This document shows, in pieces, positions 6,307 through 11,799 of a DNA stretch of 11,799 nt. The position numbers were made by a program, and so were the translations under genes. Source of the DNA: Lachnospiraceae bacterium UBA3814 (GTDB lineage: Bacteria; Bacillota; Clostridia; Lachnospirales; Lachnospiraceae). The stretch spans positions 7,516-19,314 of the forward strand of contig DFEA01000080.1 in the NCBI GenBank assembly GCA_002368575.1. The letters run 5' to 3'. Numbering within the stretch: position 1 is the first letter of the stretch; each line of letters opens with the position of its first letter. The notes beneath the pieces were generated by a model. That model had not been told where the DNA came from. It was given only the letters and a program-made list of their open reading frames with translations, and did no database searches.

Positions 6307-7823
6307 ACAGTATATTCATGTTTATAGCGGTCCTTATACCGGTCATTTCCGCCATCCTTATTCCTGTGTTTAATTTTAAGGAGGAAAGGACACGAAATAT
6401 ATATATAGAGGGAGCATTATTAATAACATCTGTTATTGTATGTCTTCTCATATTTAATATCCCCGCGGGAGATTTCGTCTTTGCGCGGTTTACCAGATCC
6501 TTAAGCCTTTCACTGAGGATCGACGGTATGTCGAGGATATTTGCGGGGCTGGCCGCCTTTATGTGGCCCCTTGCCACTCTGTATGCCTTTGAGTATATGG
6601 AAAAGGAAAAGAGTGATATCTTTTTCATGTTTTATACCATGACCTACGGGGTTACGCTGGGAATATCCTTTGCCGAGGATATTTTTACGATGTACTTTTT
6701 CTACGAGCTTCTGACGCTTGTGACCGTGCCGCTTGTGATGCATACCCTGACCCGTGAGGCCGTCCTCGCAAGCCGCACCTATCTGTACTATTCGCTGGGC
6801 GGGGCGGGCTTTGCCTTTATAGGAATGGTATTTATTATTTCCTACAGCGTTGATATCAATTTCAGGTACGGCGGGGTCTTAAGCCTTTTAAGAGTCCAGG
6901 GAAGGGAAAATGTGCTGCTGCTCATCTATGTTCTGTCCTTTTTGGGCTTCGGAGTCAAATCCGCGATCTTCCCGTTAGGGGCCTGGCTTCCCAGGGCTTC
7001 GGTGGCGCCGACTCCCGTTACGGCACTGCTTCACGCGGTGGCCGTGGTAAATGCCGGTGCCTTTGCGATAATCAGGCTGACCTGGTTCAGCTTCGGTACG
7101 GATTTCCTTAAGGGGACCTGGGCCCAGAGGGTGGTCATGGGCTTTGCTATAGTGACCATACTCTATTCAAGCACAAGGGCCGTAAAGGAGACCCATATCA
7201 AAAGGAGGCTTGCCTGGTCCACCAGCAGCAATCTTTCCTATATCCTCTTCGGCGTGACGCTTATGAATCCCGGGGGGCTTATGGGAGCGCTCCTTCATTT
7301 TGTGATCCATGGGATAATGAAGATATGCTCCTTCTTCTGTGCCGGTGCCATAATACACAGGACGGAAAAGAATTACGTGCATGAGCTTGACGGGCTTGCA
7401 AAGAGGATGCCGAAGGTGTTTCTTATGTTTACGGCTTCTGCGCTGTCCCTCATGGGAGTTCCTGGCTTTGCCGGCTTTGTGAGCAAATGGTACCTGGCGG
7501 CCGCGGCGGTTTCCGCGGACGGAGATGCCGAGAGCTACGCGGGGATAGCCGCGCTCCTTATTTCCGCGCTGCTTACAGCGATCTACATGATGACCATGCT
7601 CGTAAGAGGATATTTTCCCGAGAAGGGCAGTGAAATGCTCTCTTCAGACCGGGCGGGAAGGCACAGTGGGGATACGGAGTCCGGGACCGCGGATGATAAG
7701 CTCCTTGATCCGGGCTTCAGGATGATGGTGCCCCTTATCGTATTCGCGGCCTTAGTCATTATCCTGGGACTCTTCCCCGGGCCGCTCATCTCCTTTGTGA
7801 GGTCCGCGATATACACTCGTTAA
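6303..7823 (+). CDS. Antiporter-like subunit 3 (NuoL/MrpA-N-like), lacks TM8 lysine
   Basis: 506-residue member of the Proton_antipo_M family with a normal N-terminus (two helices over about 3-53, then the core). Glu135 in TM5 (FFYELLTLV), Lys219 in TM7 (GVKSAIFPLGAWLP), His336 and Lys340 (IHGIMK) and Lys395 in TM12 (FVSKWY) are present. The TM8 segment reads TALLHAVAVVNAG, with Asn250 (AAT at 7050-7052) where relatives have Lys, and Gly226 replaces the usual His in the FPxHxWLP motif. The TALLH segment resembles NuoL and the MrpA N-terminal part more than MrpD. A hydrophilic loop rich in Ser, Gly and Asp (441-468) precedes the last helix. ATG at 6303 overlaps the previous stop as ATGA. A 185-base structured gap follows. 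Confidence 0.9.
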   Translation: MNSIFMFIAVLIPVISAILIPVFNFKEERTRNIYIEGALLITSVIVCLLIFNIPAGDFVFARFTRSLSLSLRIDGMSRIFAGLAAFMWPLATLYAFEYMEKEKSDIFFMFYTMTYGVTLGISFAEDIFTMYFFYELLTLVTVPLVMHTLTREAVLASRTYLYYSLGGAGFAFIGMVFIISYSVDINFRYGGVLSLLRVQGRENVLLLIYVLSFLGFGVKSAIFPLGAWLPRASVAPTPVTALLHAVAVVNAGAFAIIRLTWFSFGTDFLKGTWAQRVVMGFAIVTILYSSTRAVKETHIKRRLAWSTSSNLSYILFGVTLMNPGGLMGALLHFVIHGIMKICSFFCAGAIIHRTEKNYVHELDGLAKRMPKVFLMFTASALSLMGVPGFAGFVSKWYLAAAAVSADGDAESYAGIAALLISALLTAIYMMTMLVRGYFPEKGSEMLSSDRAGRHSGDTESGTADDKLLDPGFRMMVPLIVFAALVIILGLFPGPLISFVRSAIYTR

Positions 7824-8008
7824 ATAAGCACACGATCGTATCAGCCCGGTTACCCTGGGCTGATACAGCGGCAGTGGCGGCTTGCGCATAGGAAGTGCCC
7901 CTGCCGCCTGACTCCGTAACTTTATTGGTACGCCGCCTGCAAGCCTGCAAGCGGCTGATTGGGTAATTACGAACGATTTCATAAACAGATCGGCGCAGAA
8001 AGGAAGCT
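7824..8008 (+). promoter_or_regulatory. Intra-cluster gap with several stem-loops
   Basis: The gap holds a perfect 10-bp stem (7838-7847 with 7857-7866), a 7-bp GC-rich stem (GCGGCAG 7868-7874 with 7901-7907, extendable by three pairs after a mismatch), a GCCGC/GCGGC stem around a tandem GCCTGCAA repeat (about 7932-7955), and a last weak hairpin (7974-7979 with 7987-7992) close to the ribosome binding site. Bases 7973-7999 match the leader segment 401-427 at 21 of 27 positions. No T-run follows any stem and I see no convincing promoter, so the next gene is probably read through from upstream with its own translation control. Confidence 0.5.
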
Positions 8009-10081
8009 ATGGGACTGAGCTTTGATTTTTCCGGGTTTCATGCCCTCTACAGTATTATAGCCGCGTTTATGTGGACAGGTGCCTTCCTGTTCTCCTTTGA
8101 ATACCTGAAGCGAAACGAAGGCGGTCACGGCGGGGAGGGCAGTGTCTTTAAGTCACACAGGCTTTACTTTATATCTATGCTCATCACCTTTTTGGCAACA
8201 ACAGGTGTTTTCCTGGCCGGCGACCTGTACACGATGTTCATTTTCTTTGAGATAATGTCCCTGACCTCTTATATCTGGGTGGCTTATGAGCGTGACAAGG
8301 CTTCGTTAAGGGCTGCCTCCACCTACCTTGCGGTAGCGGTGATCGGCGGGCTTGTTATGCTGATGGGGCTCTTCATGCTCTATAATCTGACCGGAACCCT
8401 TGATATCTCCGCGCTCAGAGATCACTGCACCGGGCTCATTAAGGAGGTGCTGAGGAAAAGGTCGGTCACGGTACTTGTAAGAGCCGGCTTCTTAGGCGGG
8501 AACGGGAGAAGGTACAGGGACCTTCTGATCGCGGGACTGTGCCTGCTCTTTGGCTTTGGGGCAAAGGCCGGCGCGTTTCCTCTTCATATATGGCTTCCGA
8601 AGGCTCATCCGGTCGCCCCGGCTCCTTTTTCGGCCCTGCTTTCGGGTATACTGACAAAGGCGGGGATATTCGGGATATTCATACTTTCCTGCTGCTTTTT
8701 TGCGCAGGATGAGCTGTGGGGCAGCATAGTTCTTGTGACCGGGGTGCTTACCATGCTTACCGGGGCCCTGCTTGCGGTATTCTCCATTAATATAAAAAGG
8801 ACGCTTGCCTGCTCCTCGGTCTCACAGATAGGCTTTATCCTTACGGGGCTTGGGATGTACGGGCTTATGGGAGAACACGGGAATCTCGCGGTAAGCGGCG
8901 CCCTGCTGCACGCGGTCAATCATTCCCTGTTCAAGCTCGTGCTGTTTCTGGCAGCAGGCGCGGTCTATATGAACGTTCATTCATTAGACCTTAATGATAT
9001 CAGGGGCTTTGGAAGGAATAAGACTGCCCTTAAGCTTGCCTTTGCCCTTGGCTCTCTTGGGATCATGGGGGTTCCGCTTTTCAGCGGCTATGTATCAAAG
9101 ACCCTGATCCATGAGGCCATAGTCGAATATCGCGCCGGCCTTTTAAGCGGAGAGCTTTCCTCGGGGATATTCAGCTCCGGGTTCATAGGCCTTGTTGAAT
9201 GGCTGTTTCTTTTAAGCGGAGGCTGCACGGTGGCCTATATGCTTAAGCTTTTTATAGCGGTCTTCGTGGAAAGGAACCGGGATCCGGAAAGGCAGAGAGA
9301 GTTTGATGAGCTGTCAGGCTCTTATATGTCCGGGTCAAACAAGGCGGTCCTTCTGGTTCCCGCGGCTCTGTTCCTGCTTTTCGGCGCACTTCCGGGAGTA
9401 TTTATGAACAGGATAGCGCTTTCCTGCTCGGAGCTGTTGAATACGAGCCCCCTGTCCGTAAAATATTTCTCTCCCGAAAACCTGAAGGGAGGACTGATAT
9501 CGATCCTTATCGGCCTGCTTGTTTACTTCCTTATTATAAGGGGGCTGCTTATGGATGCCGAAGGGAACAGGCAGATATATCTGGGTGACCTTGTAATAGA
9601 AAAGGAGCCCGAAAGGATTCCTTATACGCAAAGGCTCGGAGCGGGCGGCGGCGAGCTTGTTTATGTGGACAGATGGCCGTCCTGGCTCGATCTTGAAGAG
9701 CGTGTATACAGACCCCTGCTGCTTGACATCCTTCCTGCGGTATTCGGCTTTGTATGCCGGATCCTTGACAGTATAGTGGATTTTACGGTGGTTGCGTTAA
9801 GAAGGACGGTATTTAAGGACAGCGAGATACCCTGTGAGCTTTCCGAAGGCAACGGGATCACGCTGGGGCTGGGAAGAGCTGCGGATATTGCGGAAGCAGC
9901 CTTAAATCATACGATATGGAAAAGAAACCCCCGCAAGCACGTGGACCATCCCCATTTGTTTGCCATGAAATATGAGGAGCTTCTGGAAAATGAGTTCATT
10001 ATATTAAGAAGCATGTCCTTCGGGCTCATACTTTTCTGCCTGGGGCTCATGGTCACGATAGTGTATCTGCTCTTCAGGTGA
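8009..10081 (+). CDS. Antiporter-like subunit 4 (complex I subunit 5-like) with C-terminal extension
   Basis: 690-residue Proton_antipo_M family protein. Ion-path residues are present: Glu81 in TM5 (FFEIMSLTS), Lys186 in TM7 (GAKAGAFPLHIWLPKAHP), Lys217 in TM8 (GILTKAG), His305 and Lys309 (NHSLFK), and Lys364 in TM12 (YVSKTL). The start corresponds to about residue 69 of subunit 3, so the first two helices are missing; an in-frame TAA lies about 24 bases upstream of ATG 8009, ruling out a longer form. After the family core (to about 510) comes a roughly 180-residue tail: a charged stretch, a motif WPSWLDLEERVYRPLL (556-571), an amphipathic or membrane segment (572-600), a hydrophilic part and a final helix (668-689). 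This layout recalls NuoL, where a lateral helix ends in a last membrane anchor; that parallel is inference. AAGGA (8000-8004) is the ribosome binding site. Confidence 0.9.
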   Translation: MGLSFDFSGFHALYSIIAAFMWTGAFLFSFEYLKRNEGGHGGEGSVFKSHRLYFISMLITFLATTGVFLAGDLYTMFIFFEIMSLTSYIWVAYERDKASLRAASTYLAVAVIGGLVMLMGLFMLYNLTGTLDISALRDHCTGLIKEVLRKRSVTVLVRAGFLGGNGRRYRDLLIAGLCLLFGFGAKAGAFPLHIWLPKAHPVAPAPFSALLSGILTKAGIFGIFILSCCFFAQDELWGSIVLVTGVLTMLTGALLAVFSINIKRTLACSSVSQIGFILTGLGMYGLMGEHGNLAVSGALLHAVNHSLFKLVLFLAAGAVYMNVHSLDLNDIRGFGRNKTALKLAFALGSLGIMGVPLFSGYVSKTLIHEAIVEYRAGLLSGELSSGIFSSGFIGLVEWLFLLSGGCTVAYMLKLFIAVFVERNRDPERQREFDELSGSYMSGSNKAVLLVPAALFLLFGALPGVFMNRIALSCSELLNTSPLSVKYFSPENLKGGLISILIGLLVYFLIIRGLLMDAEGNRQIYLGDLVIEKEPERIPYTQRLGAGGGELVYVDRWPSWLDLEERVYRPLLLDILPAVFGFVCRILDSIVDFTVVALRRTVFKDSEIPCELSEGNGITLGLGRAADIAEAALNHTIWKRNPRKHVDHPHLFAMKYEELLENEFIILRSMSFGLILFCLGLMVTIVYLLFR

Positions 10082-10104
10082 CCGGGGCTTAAGTGTCGAC
10101 AGCA

Positions 10105-10133
10105 TTGACACGGGGGCGGTAAAAGGGTATCAT
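10105..10133 (+). promoter_or_regulatory. Consensus promoter before the 37-residue ORF
   Basis: TTGACA (10105-10110), a 17-base spacer and TATCAT (10128-10133). The predicted transcript start is near 10140, about 40 bases before the small ORF. The inverted repeat GTGTC/GACAC (10093-10097 and 10107-10111) overlaps the -35 box and could be an operator, but is short enough to arise by chance. Confidence 0.65.
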
Positions 10134-10177
10134 TGAACCTGTGGCTTAATATGCTAAGGCGGATAAGGAGAAGGAGA

Positions 10178-10291
10178 ATGGTATTATTTGTCGGTATAGT
10201 AGCGGTTGCAATAATAGCGGCGGTAGTAGTGTCGGCGGTGGTATCCGCGGTATCGGGAGTTATCGCAAGTGAAGAGGACGAGGAGGAGTAG
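10178..10291 (+). CDS. Small one-helix membrane protein, 37 residues, unknown function
   Basis: ATG at 10178 is preceded by AAGGAGAAGGAG (10165-10176), which is a strong ribosome binding site. Residues 1-31 contain no charged residue and are dominated by Val, Ala, Ile and small Gly/Ser (VGIVAVAIIAAVVVSAVVSA at 5-24 plus a few), enough for one membrane helix with small-residue packing faces. The tail SEEDEEE is strongly acidic. Promoter at 10105-10133 and terminator at 10323-10357 frame it as its own transcription unit, which argues for a real gene. I do not recognise a family. Its position right after the antiporter cluster suggests an accessory or regulatory peptide of the complex, in the manner of KdpF for Kdp, but this is inference. 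Confidence 0.65.
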   Translation: MVLFVGIVAVAIIAAVVVSAVVSAVSGVIASEEDEEE

Positions 10292-10322
10292 GGACGGGAT
10301 CATTTCCTTCGACTTACAGGAG

Positions 10323-10357
10323 ACCGCTCCGCTTGGAAAACCTGGCGGAGCGGTTTT
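10323..10357 (+). terminator. Intrinsic terminator after the antiporter cluster and small ORF
   Basis: ACCGCTCCGC (10323-10332) pairs perfectly with GCGGAGCGGT (10345-10354) around a 12-base loop, followed by TTTT (10354-10357). It lies 31 bases after the small ORF stop and would end plus-strand transcription. On the minus strand the stem is not followed by a T-run, so it serves the opposite gene poorly. Confidence 0.75.
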
Positions 10358-10365
10358 GAACATGA

Positions 10366-10512
10366 TTATTGCTGATCCTTTGCCATTGCGATGTTGTCAA
10401 GCATCTCCAGTAATTCTTCCCTGGTGTATTCTTTTTTATCACCCCGTGATATTATCAGACGGAGCTCATACAGGATAGCCATTTTAGTATCCTGACGTTC
10501 TTTATCGGTCAT
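10366..10512 (-). CDS. Hypothetical small protein, 48 residues
   Basis: Minus-strand ORF beginning MTDKERQDTK and ending AMAKDQQ. The start at 10512 is chosen because AAGGAGAG lies just upstream on that strand (10517-10524), at good spacing; an ORF opening 16 codons earlier (10560) has no such site. The protein is highly charged, with an amphipathic segment MAILYELRLIISRG (11-24) and a second helix-like stretch TREELLEMLDNIAMA (30-44), a pattern seen in small helix-hairpin proteins. No family is recognised. It converges with the antiporter cluster and diverges from rpsL. No clear promoter is visible in 10513-10627 for this strand. Confidence 0.6.
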   Translation of the reverse strand: MTDKERQDTKMAILYELRLIISRGDKKEYTREELLEMLDNIAMAKDQQ

Positions 10513-10627
10513 TTTTCTCTCCTTTCTGATCTTTTTATTAATTATATTATGTTTTGCCAACTTATTCCATATAAGATTTATGTAAAACAGGGTATTAAGC
10601 GATTGCCTGTCATGTTATAAAATCCTC

Positions 10628-10656
10628 TTGACATTGGCAAGGACGGCACATATAAT
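10628..10656 (+). promoter_or_regulatory. Perfect consensus promoter of the str operon (rpsL-rpsG)
   Basis: TTGACA (10628-10633), exactly 17 bases, then TATAAT (10651-10656). Transcription should begin at about 10660-10664. Such a promoter suits a highly expressed ribosomal protein operon. Confidence 0.85.
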
Positions 10657-10659
10657 AAC

Positions 10660-10685
10660 AAAGCACGTCAAAAGTGCTTTTTTTT
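10660..10685 (+). terminator. Terminator-like hairpin overlapping the rpsL transcript start
   Basis: AAAGCAC (10660-10666) pairs with GTGCTTT (10674-10680) around a 7-base loop and merges into a run of eight T (10678-10685). It lies only a few bases after the -10 box, so the new transcript would begin inside its 5' arm. It may block read-through from upstream while largely sparing transcripts that start here, or attenuate the operon. Confidence 0.5.
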
Positions 10686-10688
10686 GAT

Positions 10689-10708
10689 GTACAAACCAAG
10701 GTTTGTAC
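10689..10708 (+). repeat. Palindrome in the rpsL leader
   Basis: GTACAAACC (10689-10697) and GGTTTGTAC (10700-10708) form a perfect 9-bp inverted repeat with an AA centre. The right half plus one base, GGTTTGTACC (10700-10709), recurs just after rpsL at 11171-11180. It could be an operator or an RNA hairpin in the 90-base leader. Confidence 0.45.
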
Positions 10709-10750
10709 CCATACTGTAAAATACTATCATAAGAAAAGAGGTGAAAAGGA

Positions 10751-11164
10751 ATGCCAACATTTAACCAGTTAGTAAGGAAGGGGAGGGAAACTTCTGTAAA
10801 GAAGTCCACCGCACCTGCTCTCGGCAGGGGCTTCAATTCTCTTCACAAGAAGGCGATCGATACTTCATCGCCCCAGAAGAGGGGAGTGTGCACGGCTGTT
10901 AAGACAGCTACCCCCAAAAAGCCTAACTCAGCGCTCAGAAAGATCGCAAGGGTGCGTCTTTCAAACGGTATTGAGGTAACCAGCTATATTCCCGGCGAAG
11001 GCCATAACCTTCAGGAGCATAGCGTTGTTCTTATTCGTGGCGGCAGAGTTAAGGACCTTCCCGGTACCAGGTATCATGTGATCCGCGGAACTCTTGATAC
11101 TGCAGGCGTAGCCAACCGCAGGCAGGCACGTTCCAAGTACGGCGCCAAGAGACCTAAGAAATAA
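10751..11164 (+). CDS. rpsL: 30S ribosomal protein S12
   Basis: Complete 137-residue S12 of the Gram-positive type, with the insert GRGFNSLHKK (25-34 and on) before PQKRGVCT (41-48). Decoding-centre motifs are intact: TPKKPNSALRK (54-64) and RVKDLPGTRYH (99-109). Lys56, Lys57, Lys101 and Pro104, the positions changed in streptomycin-resistant or dependent mutants of other bacteria, are the ordinary residues, so the sequence predicts a streptomycin-sensitive ribosome. ATG at 10751 follows AGAGGTG (10737-10743). It is the first gene of the str operon and is followed by rpsG after a 201-base spacer. Confidence 0.98.
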   Translation: MPTFNQLVRKGRETSVKKSTAPALGRGFNSLHKKAIDTSSPQKRGVCTAVKTATPKKPNSALRKIARVRLSNGIEVTSYIPGEGHNLQEHSVVLIRGGRVKDLPGTRYHVIRGTLDTAGVANRRQARSKYGAKRPKK

Positions 11165-11365
11165 CGGGCGGGTTTGTACCACATAGACCTAAATAAATGT
11201 TAGCAATTCCTTGCAGCTTACGCATAAAGCGCTGAAAGCACGCGGGAAAAGGCGGGTCAGCGCTGTGGCTTATACATATTTAGAGTATGTGAGTACCGAT
11301 GATTTAATTTGGCAGCCGTTTATGACTGCTGCCGGTCTTTATAATTGATTAAGGAGGGAAGATCA
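11165..11365 (+). promoter_or_regulatory. rpsL-rpsG spacer with stem-loops
   Basis: The 201-base spacer has an 8-bp stem (AGCGCTGA 11228-11235 with TCAGCGCT 11257-11264), a weak ACATA/TATGT pairing near 11275, and a GGCAGC/GCTGCC stem (11311-11316 with 11328-11333) followed by a short T-rich stretch. In E. coli, S7 binds the S12-S7 spacer to control its own synthesis; a similar role here is possible but the folds are not matched to that site. AAGGAGGG (11351-11358) belongs to rpsG. Confidence 0.4.
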
Positions 11366-11799
11366 GTGCCACGTAAAGGACATATCCAGAAAAGAGATGT
11401 ATTGGCGGATCCCATTTATAACAGCAAGGTCGTTACAAAGCTGATAAACAATATCATGCTTGACGGCAAGAAGGGCGTTGCCCAGAAGATAGTTTACGGC
11501 GCCTTTGAAAAGGTCGCTGATAAGGCAGGAAAGCCTGCACTCGAGGTCTTTGAAGCTGCCATGGGAAATATCATGCCGGTACTTGAGGTTAAGGCAAGGC
11601 GAATCGGCGGTGCCACCTATCAGGTGCCCATCGAGGTAAGGCCTGACAGAAGACAGGCGCTTGCGCTTCGCTGGCTTACGATGTTCTCCCGCAAGAGAGG
11701 CGAAAAGACCATGAGAGACAGGCTTGCGGGCGAGATACTTGACGCGTCGAACAATACGGGCGCGGCTGTAAAGAGAAAAGAAGACATGCACAAGATGGC
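11366..11799 (+). CDS. rpsG: 30S ribosomal protein S7, cut by the window end
   Basis: The reading frame opens with GTG at 11366, seven bases after AAGGAGGG, and gives PRKGHIQKRDVLADPIYNSK, the normal S7 N-terminus. Later landmarks are NIMPVLEVKARR (68-79), the loop GGATYQVPIEVRP (81-93) and RGEKTM (111-116). 144 codons are visible up to HKM; by comparison with the usual 156 residues about a dozen are missing beyond 11799. S7 starts assembly of the 30S head and binds the 3' domain of 16S rRNA. fusA and tuf are expected next in this operon. Confidence 0.97.
   Translation, partial: MPRKGHIQKRDVLADPIYNSKVVTKLINNIMLDGKKGVAQKIVYGAFEKVADKAGKPALEVFEAAMGNIMPVLEVKARRIGGATYQVPIEVRPDRRQALALRWLTMFSRKRGEKTMRDRLAGEILDASNNTGAAVKRKEDMHKM

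Noticed and set aside
7838..7866. Terminator after large subunit 3
   Set aside because: The 10-bp stem is strong but followed by AGCGGCAG with no T-run.
7921..7960. CRISPR-like repeat from the tandem GCCTGCAA
   Set aside because: Only two 8-base copies with no spacers.
10703..10730. Second rpsL promoter, TTGTAC-16-TATCAT
   Set aside because: A start near 10737 would leave almost no leader before the ribosome binding site, and the consensus promoter at 10628 is far better.
11363..11791. 142-codon open frame antisense to rpsG
   Set aside because: The plus strand encodes S7 with its standard motifs.

Overview
The window looks like a chromosomal segment from an anaerobic Firmicute, most likely Clostridia of the Lachnospiraceae type. 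This is an inference: ribosome binding sites are strong (AGGAGG, AAGGAG), promoters are consensus sigma-A, S12 has the longer Gram-positive N-terminal insert (137 residues, not about 124), and operon genes are tightly packed with ATGA, GTGA, TAATG and stop-ATG junctions. No species can be named from the sequence alone.

Positions 1-440 are non-coding. They hold a long imperfect inverted repeat (15-158), a good promoter (241-268) and a leader with three back-to-back stem-loops (341-424). Positions 444-10081 are one long plus-strand cluster for a multisubunit Mrp/Mbh-type cation/proton antiporter complex. Gene order is MrpE, MrpF, MrpG, MbhD-like, an MbhE-MrpB fusion, MrpC and an MrpD-type antiporter subunit. 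This is the order of the antiporter half (mbhA to mbhH) of the archaeal membrane-bound hydrogenase. Three more antiporter-like (NuoL/M/N family) subunits follow, giving four in total. There is no full-length MrpA, and no hydrogenase, ferredoxin or NuoH-like gene in the window. The cluster is split into three blocks by structured gaps (2067-2164 and 7824-8008), and some elements of these gaps repeat parts of the leader.

At 10105-10357 there is a compact transcription unit: a consensus promoter, a 37-codon ORF for a one-helix membrane peptide with an acidic tail, and an intrinsic terminator. A 48-residue gene of unknown function lies on the minus strand (10366-10512). A perfect consensus promoter (10628-10656), directly overlapped by a terminator-like hairpin, then leads into the str operon: rpsL (S12) complete and rpsG (S7) cut by the window end.

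How the genes would work together: the small subunits E, F, G, B, C and the MbhD/MbhE modules form the Mrp-type membrane scaffold thought to carry the cation path. The four large subunits each carry most of the Glu/Lys/His residues of a proton half-channel pair. The complex would exchange Na+ (or another cation) for H+, or couple to a redox module encoded elsewhere. One large subunit (6303-7823) has lost the mid-membrane TM8 lysine, and two (5017-6306 and 8009-10081) lack the first helices, so the four are probably not functionally equivalent.
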